Shown here in pieces: positions 43,450 to 54,435 of a stretch of 64,000 nucleotides of DNA. Within the stretch, counting starts at the first letter, position 1; each line of letters begins with the position of its first letter. The notes beneath the pieces are model-generated. The model was not told where the DNA came from. It saw only the letters and a list, made by a program, of their open reading frames with translations, and did no database searches. The DNA comes from Megaustenia siamemsis (taxonomy: Eukaryota > Mollusca > Gastropoda > Stylommatophora > Ariophantidae): the NCBI GenBank assembly GCA_032433765.1, contig JAVIAB010000124.1, positions 78,048,465 through 78,112,464 of the forward strand. Direction: 5' to 3'. The translations under genes were made by a program, and so were the position numbers.

Positions 43450-43990
43450 TATGTTATTTTTACACAATCTGTACCAGAACTCACCACATGCATAGATAAC
43501 CTCACACACAACATAAAGTTAGAGATGCAATGGATCCCAGGAGACACTAGGAAATAATAAGGCAGATACATTAGCCAAGAGAGGATCCAGACAGACAAAG
43601 TTTCGCACAGACACCTATTTAAACAAAGCATAAACTCCACCAGTAGAGAAGATTGACTGAATGGACAGGCTAAGGAAATAACGGGAGAGAGCTTTTTCAA
43701 AACATCATGAGGCCAAACCCCCATGACGACATTAAACAACCTAATAAGAAGAGATCAAACTATCATCTTAAGACTGAGAACTGGTCACTGTCATGTACTA
43801 CTGTAGCTACCACATCAATAAAATACAATGAAACCAAACTCAGGCATGTCCTCTGACATGAGAGCAACAACTTCCTGGAAGACATGATAAATGGAACACC
43901 TTGTACTGAACTACAAGATAACTCAGAAATACCTACAGATATCATTACATGGCAATGGGCTGAAGGGTGTTAGCTCACAGGCTTCTGGAT
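43450..43990 (+). pseudogene. RNase H LINE remnant (same family as 53945-63375)
   Basis: Degraded text includes MQWIPGDT.NNKADTLAKRG and SRQTKF near 43525-43590, followed by a LRTGH-like and C-terminal NTLY..T portion. It parallels the LAKRGSKQTQIHT segment of the 53.9-63.4-kb LINE. Many stops. Confidence 0.65.
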
Positions 43991-44199
43991 ATATAACAAC
44001 AACAAAGAAATCTGTAACAGTGTAATCTGCTCATTTAGTTTTTTTTGTGTGTTTTTTTTTATGATGAAGACTATCATACTGGGTGACTCCTGAAAAAAAT
44101 GTTAGTCTTACTCTACTTACAGCATTAATAATGTTACCATTATTAGGCTAGGTTGTAATTGAGTGCAACTCTGGTTACCTATATTTGTGTTTTTGACAA

Positions 44200-45165
44200 C
44201 AAATTATCTTGGAAGCAGCAGATAAATAAGGCAACCCAAAAAGCTAGGAAGAAATTATCTATTCTTAGAAAGCTGTGAGGAATAACATGGGGTGCGAGTG
44301 GGAAAATACTCTGTAAAGTTTACCAACAAAGTATGCGCCCACATTTAGAATATGGATCATCTGCATCAAACACAACAATGCAAGAACTAGATAAAGTACA
44401 AAACCAGGCACTATGCATCATCACAGGAGCAATGAAATCAAAACCAATAATGGAGATGGAGATATTGTGAAGGATACCAGCACTGAGAAAACGGAGGGAC
44501 ACAAAGGTGCTGATACAGGCAGAAAAATACTCATGCATGCCGAAACATCCAAAGAAGGACTAATTAAAAATTTTTGCATTGGAGCGGCCTACGACAAGCA
44601 GTTTTTTCCACCAAGCCAAGCGAATTTGTAGACCAGACATGCCAAGAGTTTCAGACCGTACTGCCAATACCATAACAGACCCCCCTGGACAGATGAATCA
44701 GGATTGTCGATACAAATACGGACAGAAGTGAAAGGAATACTCAACAAGAAGGAACAGAATGGTATACAGTGTATAACAGTTGCTCTCATTTACTTGGATG
44801 ACAAATACCCACAAGGTCTATGGGTTCATGTGTACACAGATGGATCAGCACATAATGCAGTAAAGAGTAAGGGAGCAGGTGATAGAGTGCCCAAATACAC
44901 TAGGGATATGAATAAAATAGCAACAAGGAAATATTGTTACAATTACGATGCAGAAATCCAAGCAATAAAGTTGGCAATAGAAAAACTGCTTTAAAACCTG
45001 TAGTGTTTTTGACAGATGCAAGTTATAGCACTCCAGGCACTACAATCCAGAAAATTGTCATATCTGCATACCTTATATTGATTGAACTTTACAAGCACCA
45101 CAAGGCTGCAGACAAAACTATATGGGCCACTGCAAGAATTGCAAAAAAACAGTAATATTTATATC
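44200..45165 (+). pseudogene. LINE thumb and RNase H remnant
   Basis: The text includes YQQSMRPHLEYGSSASNTTM and KVQNQALCIITGAMKSKPI near 44320-44460, then an RNase H start VYTDGSAHNAVKSKGAG and YDAEIQAIKLAIEKLL (Asp and Glu positions visible). Frame breaks are numerous. It is related to, but diverged from, the 57.8-58.3-kb segment of the large LINE. Confidence 0.7.
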
Positions 45166-45329
45166 GGAAACGACAATGCCGATATAGACAATACATCAGG
45201 CGAACGAAACGTATACACAGAGATATTTGTGTTGTTTTAGCACTTTTGTGGATAAAAATGCAGTTGGCACAGTTCTATTACGTCCTATAGCTTAAAACAA
45301 AATGCATCATTTAGCCACTTCTCACTTAA

Positions 45330-45625
45330 TATTTAAATTTGGAAGGCGCGCCTCACAGCACCAGAGCTGTAAGTTGTCAGTGACCCACAGCTGATGGCTT
45401 GCGCCAGGATCGGTGAGCCATCCTGACCCTGCTCCACCTCTCTGCGGTGCCTCTACTAACAGACTAACCTGTCTAGTCTGGCCAAGCGAGTAGGGATCGA
45501 AGAGGGAAGACAACCTGGTACTCAAAAATGTCATGCTGAAGTCGGATGTGTTGGGCCGAAAGGCGCAAATATCACAGTTATACTGCAAACCACAACACAA
45601 CGCAGACCCACCCACTTAACGTTCT
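45330..45625. mobile_element. Leader-like repeat shared with 35290-35690
   Basis: Inverted relative to the 35.3-35.7-kb copy. Shared stretches are CAGTGACCCACAGCTGATGG, CTAACCTGTCTAGTCTGGCC and GTTGGGCCGAAAGG. No coding capacity. Confidence 0.6.
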
Positions 45626-45639
45626 TTTAAGGGCGGATG

Positions 45640-46310
45640 ATGAAGAGGAATTCTATAATCTACTAGAATATTCTAGAATAACTAAAAATATATCACACAT
45701 GTGTGCTTAGCACACTACTATACGGATCCGAAACCTGGACAACATACTCAAACCAGGAAAAAAGACTAAATGTCTTCCACATGCGATGTCTCCGCAAAAT
45801 AATGCACATCAAATGGCAAGACAAAATAACCAACTTAACTGTCCTGCAACGTGCTAAGACCCTAACAATCATGTCGATGCTCAGAAGTCGAAGGCTAAGA
45901 TGGCTGGGGCATGTCCAACGGATGGAAGAAAAACGCATTCCTAGGCAAATACTATATGGTGAGCTAAAACACGGAAAAAGACAAATCGGCAGACCTAAAC
46001 TACGATATAGAGATATCTACAAATCATCTCTGAAAGACTTCTCCATCTGTGAAAACGACTGGCAACATCTGGCAAGTGATCGCACATCATGGAGAGCATG
46101 TATAAGGAACGGTATAACAACATTTGAGACTGTGCTAAGACAGGACTTAGAAGAGAAGAGACTTATGAAAAAGGATGGTAAACCCTGTGGATCAGCGAGC
46201 CTGACCTGTTCATTATGTGACCGCGTGTGTTTGTCAAACATTGGTAGAATTAGCCACGAGAGAAGCTGTTCGGCAAAAACAATACCTCAAAAAAATACGC
46301 AATAGCCTCC
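45640..46310 (+). pseudogene. LINE C-terminal region with CCHC-like finger
   Basis: A 200-codon open frame ends TIPQKNTQ. It contains LLYGSETWTTYSNQEKRL, CLRKIMHIKWQDKI, LRWLGHVQRM, GELKHGKRQIGRPKLRYRDI and a C-terminal CSLCDRVCLSNIGRISHERSC-type Cys/His motif. It is open from about 45703, but RT and endonuclease are missing, so it is a 5'-truncated LINE end. Part of the same family's thumb is at 63600-64000. The palindromic word ATTCTAGAATA occurs just before and just after it. Confidence 0.85.
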
Positions 46311-47228
46311 ACTAGACCGTCTGACAAGACGAAAAGGGCCATATATTCTAGAATACTTTAGTCATGGGGCGATCGCAATCAAGCATATTTAAATTCATAA
46401 AAGTATTACAAGTAAAAAGTTAAAGTCAAAGCAGCAACTTTGCAAGCACTTTGGCATAATTCTTTTGTAACAACTGACCTTATAAAAGGCTTACTTATTG
46501 TAGGTCAACAATTAAAAAGGAGTTGTCAATATGTTTGCTGCTTTGACTAATTTACTTTTACTTTAACTTTCAGTTATTAAGTTAACATTTTAGTGTTTGC
46601 TTTTACTTTGTAGGCCACAAAATTAAAATAACAAAATACAAACATCAAACAATCCTTTAACAAGTTTAAATACACTTTAAACTTTAACCAACATTATTCA
46701 AAATAACATTCATACCTTCAGACCTGAAAGTAGTATCATTGTAACTGATTGTTTTGCTGATATCAAGAACAAGAGTTATCTGATAATAAAGCTGTTTCTT
46801 ATAATTTAAAATAAAAAGTGTTCTGGGAAAAAAAAAAAAACCAAACTCCCAAGGTTTCGACTTTCCATAGTTGAGTCTATCTATTATCAGATGTATACTT
46901 CTAGCCTAGTACTAGAAAAAAGTCAAAAGTAGCTAGAATTATTTTAAGTATTAGCCATTAGCAGCAACCGCAAAATTTCGTTCCATCTTTATCTTATCTT
47001 TCTTACTAAGTTACTTTCTACTTTCTATTTCTAGTCTTACTACTCTTACACACATCATGATCATTACTTACAAAAAATAAAAAATAACTGTTACAAAACT
47101 TTAAAAAAAAACGATCAAAAAGTTATACAATTTCGCTTTATATTTCTAGCCTTACTTAACTACATTATAATCATTATTACAAAGCTTACACAGTCACACT
47201 CACACTCATTCAAGTGAACTACCTAGTT
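46310..47228. other. No recognised feature
   Basis: AT-rich sequence with no supportable exon or transposon. It borders the palindrome at 47229. Confidence 0.5.
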
Positions 47229-47230
47229 TA

Positions 47231-49366
47231 TAGCTCGTTTCAAAACATATGCCCAACTTCAAAACGCTATTACTCTCTAACCGTTTGTTAAATACTTTTG
47301 AAATTTTCCAAATGTTATTAGAATGCAAAAGACCCTTTAAATGTATATTTAACAAATATCTTGCAGCTGCAGTTTTCTTAAAGCGGCGATATTTCTTTGA
47401 TGTTTGTCAAAATTGTAAATTGTGAAGCCCTAAAGAATAGAAATTACCGTAGTTGCTGGTCTACGATTAATTTTCACTAGGTAACGGCGTGGCCGTAATG
47501 GATAAATAACTGGATAAAACAAAACACCAGGATAATTATTGTCTGCTCAGTTCGAGGACGGACGATAATAATATCAAGGTATACCTGTATGTCCAATTTT
47601 CATAGTTGTGTGGTCCTGAAAAGGACCGTTTGTTGAAATAATTTAAGGTAATATAGGGCCAACATTGTGGGGGCTATATACTTTCATTCTGAATCAGACG
47701 AGTCTAAAAGATTAATAACTGTTTGGGGTTGAACATTCCACAAACCATCATTTTTCCAATATTCCTCTTCCTGTTTTAAGACGTGGTCTTCACATTTAGC
47801 CCAATAATCTTTGTCTATATTTAATAAAGCGAGATTAACAAGTCTTTACATCGCATATTTTGAATGTTGTATTTTCATCTGCCACTTGTCCTTTTAATTT
47901 TGCCCAGATTAGTTCTATTGGATTTAAATGAGCATGGTAAGGTGGCAGCCTCAAACTTGCCGTGCTCAGACAGTGCAAAGACCGTGCTCTTGGATAATCT
48001 TATCTATTTGAAAAATCTTTGTCCTCTGTTTTTGCTTTACTAGAGATAGTAATTCAGGTTTTAAGTACATGTTATTAAATTGTATGTGCTCCTTTGTGAG
48101 CCATATCTAATAGCATCTTTTGTACTGGATGACGTCGGGACTTTATCTTCAAGTGCAACAATGTTGTGGTACGCTGCATTGTCCATTATTAGGCAAGATG
48201 ATCGATCTAGTGCTGGGAGAACAGAATTTTCAATCCAATGTTTAAATATGTGACCATTCATCTCAGAGTGATAATCCCGATTGTCTATGGATGTTGAAAG
48301 AAAAATGAGCTCTGCATTCTGTATTAGTCCATGTTGTCGACTACCTGCATGAGCAATTATCAAGCGCTGTCCTTTGCTGCTAGGTATTAATCTCTTAATC
48401 TTTCCATCTGATGACTGCCATTCCCTTTGGTTAGTGTGGTGAGCATTGATCCATGTTTCATCCAAGTACACAATATCATAACCTTGCTTGTGCACCTCTT
48501 CTACTTCACGTAAGTACTTGCTTCTCATGACTACTATATGTGGCTTCTCACAGATGATGTTTCGTCCATTGGAATATTTTCTGAATGTAAAGCCTGCAGC
48601 TCTCACATTCCTCCATAATGTAGACTTTGATATTTCAATACTGTTGTTATTTTTCAGCGATACTTTTAATTTTCTTATTGTAACAGTTTCCTTCATACCC
48701 AACATTTTGCGAATTTCACTTCTAATAAGTTCACTGTCGAAATTATCCAACATTTTTGCTCTTCCTTGTGATTTTGTATATTTGGAATATTGACGGTCAC
48801 GTGCTTGAATCCAGCGATTAAATGACCAATGACCGTTTAGATAAATCCAAAATGTGTATTGTCCTATTCTCAGGGTTTTCTAAAGAATGAAATAATTTTC
48901 CTCGTTTAGCCTCTTTGCAAAAATAGTCATACATTTTTATTGCGATGTTTTGTAAACTGCAGAATTTCATTTTAAGACTCATGATAAATGTTATTGTTCC
49001 ACGTTACGCCGCTGAATTAACGGAAATGGAACACACAATGTCTCTTGTTTACTACAAGTGTCTAATTGTGTCAGATAACTCACGCGGAAAGCGTGGAAAA
49101 TTGTAAATTTGAGTGTGTATAGATTTGTAATCGCTATTTTTAACTTAAATACTGTAAACACTAAGTTTTGACTACATCAATGGGTCGTTATAAATTTATA
49201 TAAATCAAATAAGCAATAATAATAACCAAATGTTTGTTTTTAATGAAATTAATTCCCTGTTGGGTTCTAATCATTATAACTTTACATGCAAATTTTGAAA
49301 AAATTACAAAAAGCGTTTTAAAAGATATTGATTTTAAAAGTTGGGCACGACTTATGAAACAAGCTA
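47231..49366 (-). mobile_element. IS630-Tc1-mariner-type transposon, left half of the palindrome
   Basis: It is bounded by TA on both sides (47229-47230 and 49367-49368) and by short inverted termini: TAGCTCGTTTC at the left and GAAACAAGCTA at the right, with AAGTTGGGCA subterminal on both. It is 2,136 bp and oriented minus, with the transposase pseudogene 47684-48982. This copy has both ends. Confidence 0.85.
47684..48982 (-). pseudogene. DDE transposase (left palindrome copy), frameshifted
   Basis: From ATG at 48982 (MSLKMKFC) to the TGA at 47684, it matches the right copy closely. Damage: an ~8-bp insertion near 48820 (TGACCAATGACC region), a one-base deletion near 48109, and an ~18-bp insertion near 47970 (GTGCTCAGACAGTGC). 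It lacks the premature TGA of the right copy. Catalytic YLDETWINAHHT and LIMDNAAYH remain readable. Confidence 0.88.
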
Positions 49367-49368
49367 TA

Positions 49369-51271
49369 AAATGCGATTACAAATCCATACACACGTTTTT
49401 GCACGCTTTCCGCGTGAGTTATCTGACACAATTAGACACTTGTAGTAAACAAGAGACATTGTGTGTTCCATTTCCGTTAATTCAGCGGCGTAACGTGGAA
49501 CAACAACATTTATCATGAGTCTTAAAATGAAATTCTGCAATTTACAAAACATCGCAATAAAAATGTATGACTATTTTTGCAAAGAGGCTAAATGAGGAAG
49601 ATTATTTCATTCTTTAGAAAACCCTGAGAATAGGACAAGACACATTTTGGATTTATCTAAACGGTCATTTAATCGCTGGATTCAAGCACGTGACCGTCAA
49701 TGTTCAAAATATACAAAATCACAAGGAAGAGCAAAAATGTTGGATCATTTCGACAGTGAACTTGTTAGAAGTGAAATTCGCAAAATGTTGGGTATGAATG
49801 AAACTGTTACAATAAGAAAATTAAAAGTATCGCTGAAAAAGAACAACAGTATTGAAATATCAAAGTCTACATTATGGAGGAATGTGAGAGCTGCAGGCTT
49901 TACATTCAGAAAGTATTCCAATGGACGAAACATCATCTGTGAGAAGCCACATATAGTAGTCATGAGAAGCAAGTACTTACGTGAAGTAAAAGAGATGCGC
50001 AAGCAAGGTTATGATATTGTGTACTTGGATGAAACATGGATCAATGCTCACCACACTAACCAAAGGGAATGGCAGTCATCAGATAGAAAGATTAAGAGAT
50101 TAATACCTAGCAGCAAAGGACAGCGCTTGATAATTGCTCATGCAGGTAGTCGACAACATGGACCAATACAGAATGCAGAGCTCATTTTTCACTCAAAATC
50201 CATAGACAATCGGGATTATCACTCTGAGATGAATGGTCACATATTTAGACATTGGATTGAAAATTCTGTTCTCCCATCACTAGATCGACCATCTTGCCTA
50301 ATAATGGACAATGCAGCGTACCACAACATTGTTGTACTTGAAGATAAAGTCCCGACGTCATCCAGTACAAAAGATGCTATTAAGATATGGCTCACAAAGG
50401 AGCACATACAATTTAATAACATGTACTTAAAACCTGAATTACTATCTCTAGTAAAGCAAAAACAAAGGACAAAGATTTTTCAAATAGATAAGATTATCCA
50501 AGAGCACGGTCATATAAGTTTGAGGCTGCCACCTTACCATGCTCATTTAAATCCAATAGAACTAATCTGGGCAAAATTAAAAGGAGAAATGGCAGATGAA
50601 AATACAACATTCAAAATATGCAATGTAAAGACTCTTGCTAATCTCGCTTTATTAAATATAGACAAAGATTATTGGGCTAAATGTGAAGACCACGTCTTAA
50701 AACAGGAAGAGGAATATTGGAAAAATGATGGTTTGTGGAATGTTCAACCCCAAACAGTTATTAATCTTTTAGACTCGTCTGATTCAGAATGAAAGTATTA
50801 TAGCCCCCACAATGTTGGCCCTATATTACCTTAAATTATTTCAACAAACGGTCCTTTTCAGGACCACACAACTATGAAAATTGGACATACAGGTATACCT
50901 TGATATTATCGTCCGTCCTCGAACTGAGCAGACAATAATTATAATTATCCTGGTGTTTCGTTTTATCCAGTTATTTCCCCATTACGGCCACGCCTTTACC
51001 TAGTGAAAATTAATCGTAGACCAGCAACTACGGTAATTTCTATTCTTTAGGGCTTCACAATTTACAATTTTGACAAACAATAACAGTTATAACATCAAAG
51101 AAATATCGCCGCTTTAAGAAAACTGCAGCTGCAAGATATTTGTTAAATATACATTTAAAATTTAAAGGGTCTTTTGCATTCTAATAACATTTGGAAAATT
51201 TCAAAAGTATTTAACAAACGGTTAGAGAGTAATAGCGTTTTGAAGTTGGGCATATGTTTTGAAACGAGCTA
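49369..51271 (+). mobile_element. IS630-Tc1-mariner-type transposon, right half of the palindrome
   Basis: It is the inverted near-copy of 47231-49139. Its 3' end is GAAACGAGCTA followed by TA (51272-51273). Its 5' end is missing: it starts directly at the TA that ends the left copy, lacking about 229 bp of 5' terminal sequence. It carries the better-preserved transposase 49515-50792. Confidence 0.85.
49515..50792 (+). pseudogene. DDE transposase (right palindrome copy), single nonsense codon
   Basis: A 426-codon frame from ATG (MSLKMKFC) to TGA has one in-frame TGA at 49593, where the left copy has CGA. After it the frame is open to the end (381 codons). HTH regions are LSKRSFNRW and VTIRKLKVSLKKNNSIEISK. 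The catalytic triad is in YLDETWINAHHT, LIMDNAAYHN and HLNPIELIWAKLKG, with 83 residues between the second Asp and Glu. The family is IS630-Tc1-mariner, and the spacing recalls the DD82E 'Sailor' group as I remember it. Copies elsewhere could be active; this one would need readthrough or initiation downstream of the stop. Confidence 0.9.
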
Positions 51272-51427
51272 TAACTATAAGTATCTTCTTTCCTTCCTAA
51301 CTTCCTGACTTCCTCATTTAGTAAGTATAATTATTATTATTAGTAAGTCACAATAATCGACATTGACAAATTAATTAATTCCACATCATGCCAAAACAAC
51401 AAACTAACTTAAACTACCACTACTTAC

Positions 51428-51659
51428 CTTTAAACAGACCGCATCTAATAAGTTTCCAACATTTAAGGAAGTTTCGGGCAACTTTTTTGTCACAAAAGTG
51501 GATGAGTAAACGATATTTATTATCATGTTGTTCCTCTATGTTAATTCCACCAAAGCACATCAGATCATCAGAAGTAAATAAACCACGACCTGCGGAACCG
51601 GAACTAATAATTTGACGCACCAGGTAACCAGGTATTTTGTCAAATCGTGAGCCGAACAT
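51428..51659 (-). CDS. Candidate first exon of an unidentified minus-strand gene
   Basis: An ATG at 51659 opens 77 codons plus one base up to a strong donor, AAAG|GTAAGTA, at 51421-51427. The peptide (MFGSRFDKIPGYLVRQIISS, then GSAGRGLFTSDDLMC ... KKVARNFLKCWKLIRCGLFK) has balanced composition unlike nearby TEs. It cannot be SDE2 exon 1: joining its phase-1 end to 39220 would give an immediate stop. No downstream exon was located. Function unknown. Confidence 0.45.
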
Positions 51660-51690
51660 TATCACGACCCTCGTAGAGATAAAGAGATAT

Positions 51691-51697
51691 ATATATA

Positions 51698-51763
<66 letters not shown>

Positions 51764-51770
51764 TTTTAAT
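51691..51770. repeat. (TA)n microsatellite
   Basis: A long TA run, interrupted once by TTT near 51701, just upstream of the 51659 start codon on the minus strand. Confidence 0.95.
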
Positions 51771-51774
51771 GTTA

Positions 51775-52600
51775 GACTGTTTACTCGACTGTTATACTTC
51801 ATTATTAGTTAGCTATGTAGGGTTGAATTAATTTACTTGCATATCTGTTTGTTGGTTATGGAAGGCCCCGGTATAACTGCAAACGAATTAAAATCCATAA
51901 ATGCTCAACCGCCCGTGCCAGCGAGCGGAATCATCCGAATTAATATCTCATCTTCCAACTTCCAAACAAAGAAAGGTAACTGTAGTCCCCAACGTAGCAG
52001 TCTCAGCACACGCCAAAAAACATAAGGGAAACCGCGCAGAAAGTGAACACAGCCAACTGTTCCCTGTCATACGATATCATCATTCATCGTAAACAAGCGG
52101 GCTATCGAAACAGGATCAAAACAGATGAGACACAGCTCACGGTGTGCACAGAGCACTTAACTCAGTAGCTCCTGCAACAAGCCGGACTTGGAATATGAGG
52201 AAACTGCAACAAGGAACACTTTTCAGGCATAGCCTGCAATGGTTCCTGCCGCCTATCCACCATCTACCGGAAGTTCACGTCCTCCTGAAAATGATGATTG
52301 TCATATTATTTTTTTTAATGTATAGCGCTTGATGATGTTAGACCATCGTTATTGACTCCAATTCCGAACATATAAACACACAGTTAGTCGTCAGATTATC
52401 CCCGTCGCACATCAAACAACAGACCGTAAGATTAGCGTATGGCCGGTCTAGGGATATATGATGACGTAGCACACACAACAATGTCCTTTAGATTCCTAAT
52501 TATTCTAGTGAATGCAGCCTACGACGAACAAAACACGGTGCAAATTCCTTAAAGAGATAAAACTGCGGCTGACTTGATGAAGCAGTTCACATTAATGAGT
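51775..52600. other. No firm feature; possibly upstream part of the Gypsy fragment
   Basis: More GC-balanced than its surroundings, with short open frames (e.g. a plus-strand one at 51857) but no recognised domain. It may belong to the LTR element whose RNase H follows. Confidence 0.35.
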
Positions 52601-52614
52601 AACATATAAATAAC

Positions 52615-53241
52615 TTGCGTCAAGTAATTCCAACAACGGCCATGAACATCACCAATGTGGCGAAAAGCGCAGATCAAGTCTACACGGTTGAAGGTATGGT
52701 GTGCGAAAAGAAGGAGGTGGACACAAGAACGGGGATAAGTAGAATAGAAGAGTGGCCAATTTATTTTTTGTCGCACAAACTGAGTAGAACACAAGTCAGA
52801 TGGCCCATCATAGAAAAGGAGGCATATGCAATTCATTACGCAATGCAGAAACTACATTTTTACATATACGGACAACCTATAGTGATACGGACTGACCACA
52901 AACCCCTAAAAGCGATACTAGAATCACCCATCAAGAACAGGAAAATAGACACATGGTCTCTTACTTTGCAGAATAGTGGAGCTAAGGTAGAATATATAGA
53001 AGGGGCGAAGAATATTTGTGCAGATAGGTTATCAAGGATACCGATCAAGAAAGAGGAGGAGGCAGTACAGGAGAAGTCAGGTACGGACGTGGATGACAGA
53101 ACGTTCCAAATCAACATAATAGATACTAACAGAGTTATACAAGGTAGCACAACTACAGAAGAAGAAGAAGAAGAGAGGGGAAGTGATAGGACCCAAAACG
53201 AGATAAACATAATGAATAATAAACATAATGCCTATAAATAA
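52615..53241 (+). pseudogene. Ty3/Gypsy LTR retrotransposon RNase H fragment
   Basis: The frame contains PIYFLSHKLSRTQVRWPIIE, then KEAYAIHYAMQKLHFYIYG, TDHKPLKAIL and ICADRLSRIP: the standard RT-associated RNase H of Ty3/Gypsy elements with its TDHKPL and ADxLSR motifs. A Glu-rich spacer follows, and the frame stops after KHNAYK. Protease, the RT core and integrase are absent, and no LTRs were found, so it is an isolated remnant. Confidence 0.88.
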
Positions 53242-53289
53242 ATATGAGTGAAATATATCACATGCATTATAATTATTTCTTTATATTAT

Positions 53290-53690
53290 ATAACTGTCAG
53301 AAATATAACAGACAAGAAAATCACTAGAGTCTGTAGAAATGTAGTTTTACAGAAGAATGTTGAGAGTACCATGGACAGCTAAGAAGAGTAATGAAGATGT
53401 TCTGAGAGAGGTCAAAGCAAAAAGATAGCTAATTTCCAATATTAGGAAGAAACAATTATCATTTTTTGGCCATGTAATGAGAAGAGAACAACTGGAATAT
53501 ATTGTAACAACTGGAAAAATTGAGGGACGAAGAGATAAGGGAAGCAAAGAGAAAAAATAACAGAAAGTTTAAGAGAATGGCTTGGCAGAAGGTCAACAAC
53601 AGAAATGATAAATAGCAGCCGAGATCGAAAGTTGTGGAGAGACATGATCACCTACGCCAGCAGGCCCGGTACTTGATGATGATGATGTCT
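53290..53690 (+). pseudogene. LINE 3' tail fragment
   Basis: Degraded frames with CNEKRTTGIYCNNWKN / REQLEYIVTTGKIEGR, ITESLREWLGRRSTTEMINS and LWRDMITYASRPGT, then GATGATGATG. Same family as 15766-16580. Frameshifted. Confidence 0.8.
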
Positions 53691-54435
53691 CTTTTAATCC
53701 TTCTGCGCAGTATGATAGGACTGTGGCATTAGCAAGTGCACCTTTATATATATATATATATAATATATATTTGCCAAATCTTTTGACGGGTTGTGGTGAG
53801 CTGCAGTTTTTATAGCTGACGTGTAGGACATGCGTACCAAGAGCCACAGCGGAGCAATGATTAGTGACGTTCTCTCTTTGTGACGTTCACATGATGACTG
53901 ACTACTAAAGGAATTGATTGACCTTTTCGTCATCAGTCCTTGTTGTTGTTATGGATCCAGTGACCTTTGAGCTGATGCCCTTCGTCCCAATGCCATGTAG
54001 TAGTATATGCAGGTATTTTTAAGTTCTGCTGTTGTTCCGTACAGAGTATTCCATTTGGAGGATCTTTGGGGAAATAGTGTTGTTCTGATGTCAGTGAGCT
54101 CAGGACATTGAAACAGGTGATGTTCTACAGTTTCCTGTGGGTGATTACAGAGTGGACATACTGGGGTATGGTTTTGTTGTATTCTATTAATGTGGTTATT
54201 CAGCATAACATGTCCTGTTCTCAGTCTGAAGATGGTGGTTTGGTCTCTTCTTGTTAGGTTGTTGATGTTGTCTTGTGGATTTGGTCTTGCCATATATTTA
54301 AAAAGCTGTTTTCCCTAAGGCCCATCCATTCAGCCACTCCTCCCTACTGTTGGCGTTTATGACTTGTTTGGCTGTGTCTAGTGTGATGGATGTATGTATC
54401 TGTGTCTGTTTAGATCCTCTCTTAGCTAATGTATC

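Noticed and set aside
44413..44631. 72-codon ORF as a host gene
   Set aside because: It is an off-frame reading of a LINE remnant whose correct frame shows RT-thumb peptide.
51428..51659. This exon as SDE2 exon 1
   Set aside because: Its phase-1 donor would create a stop immediately after joining 39220, and its peptide does not resemble the SDE2 N-terminus.
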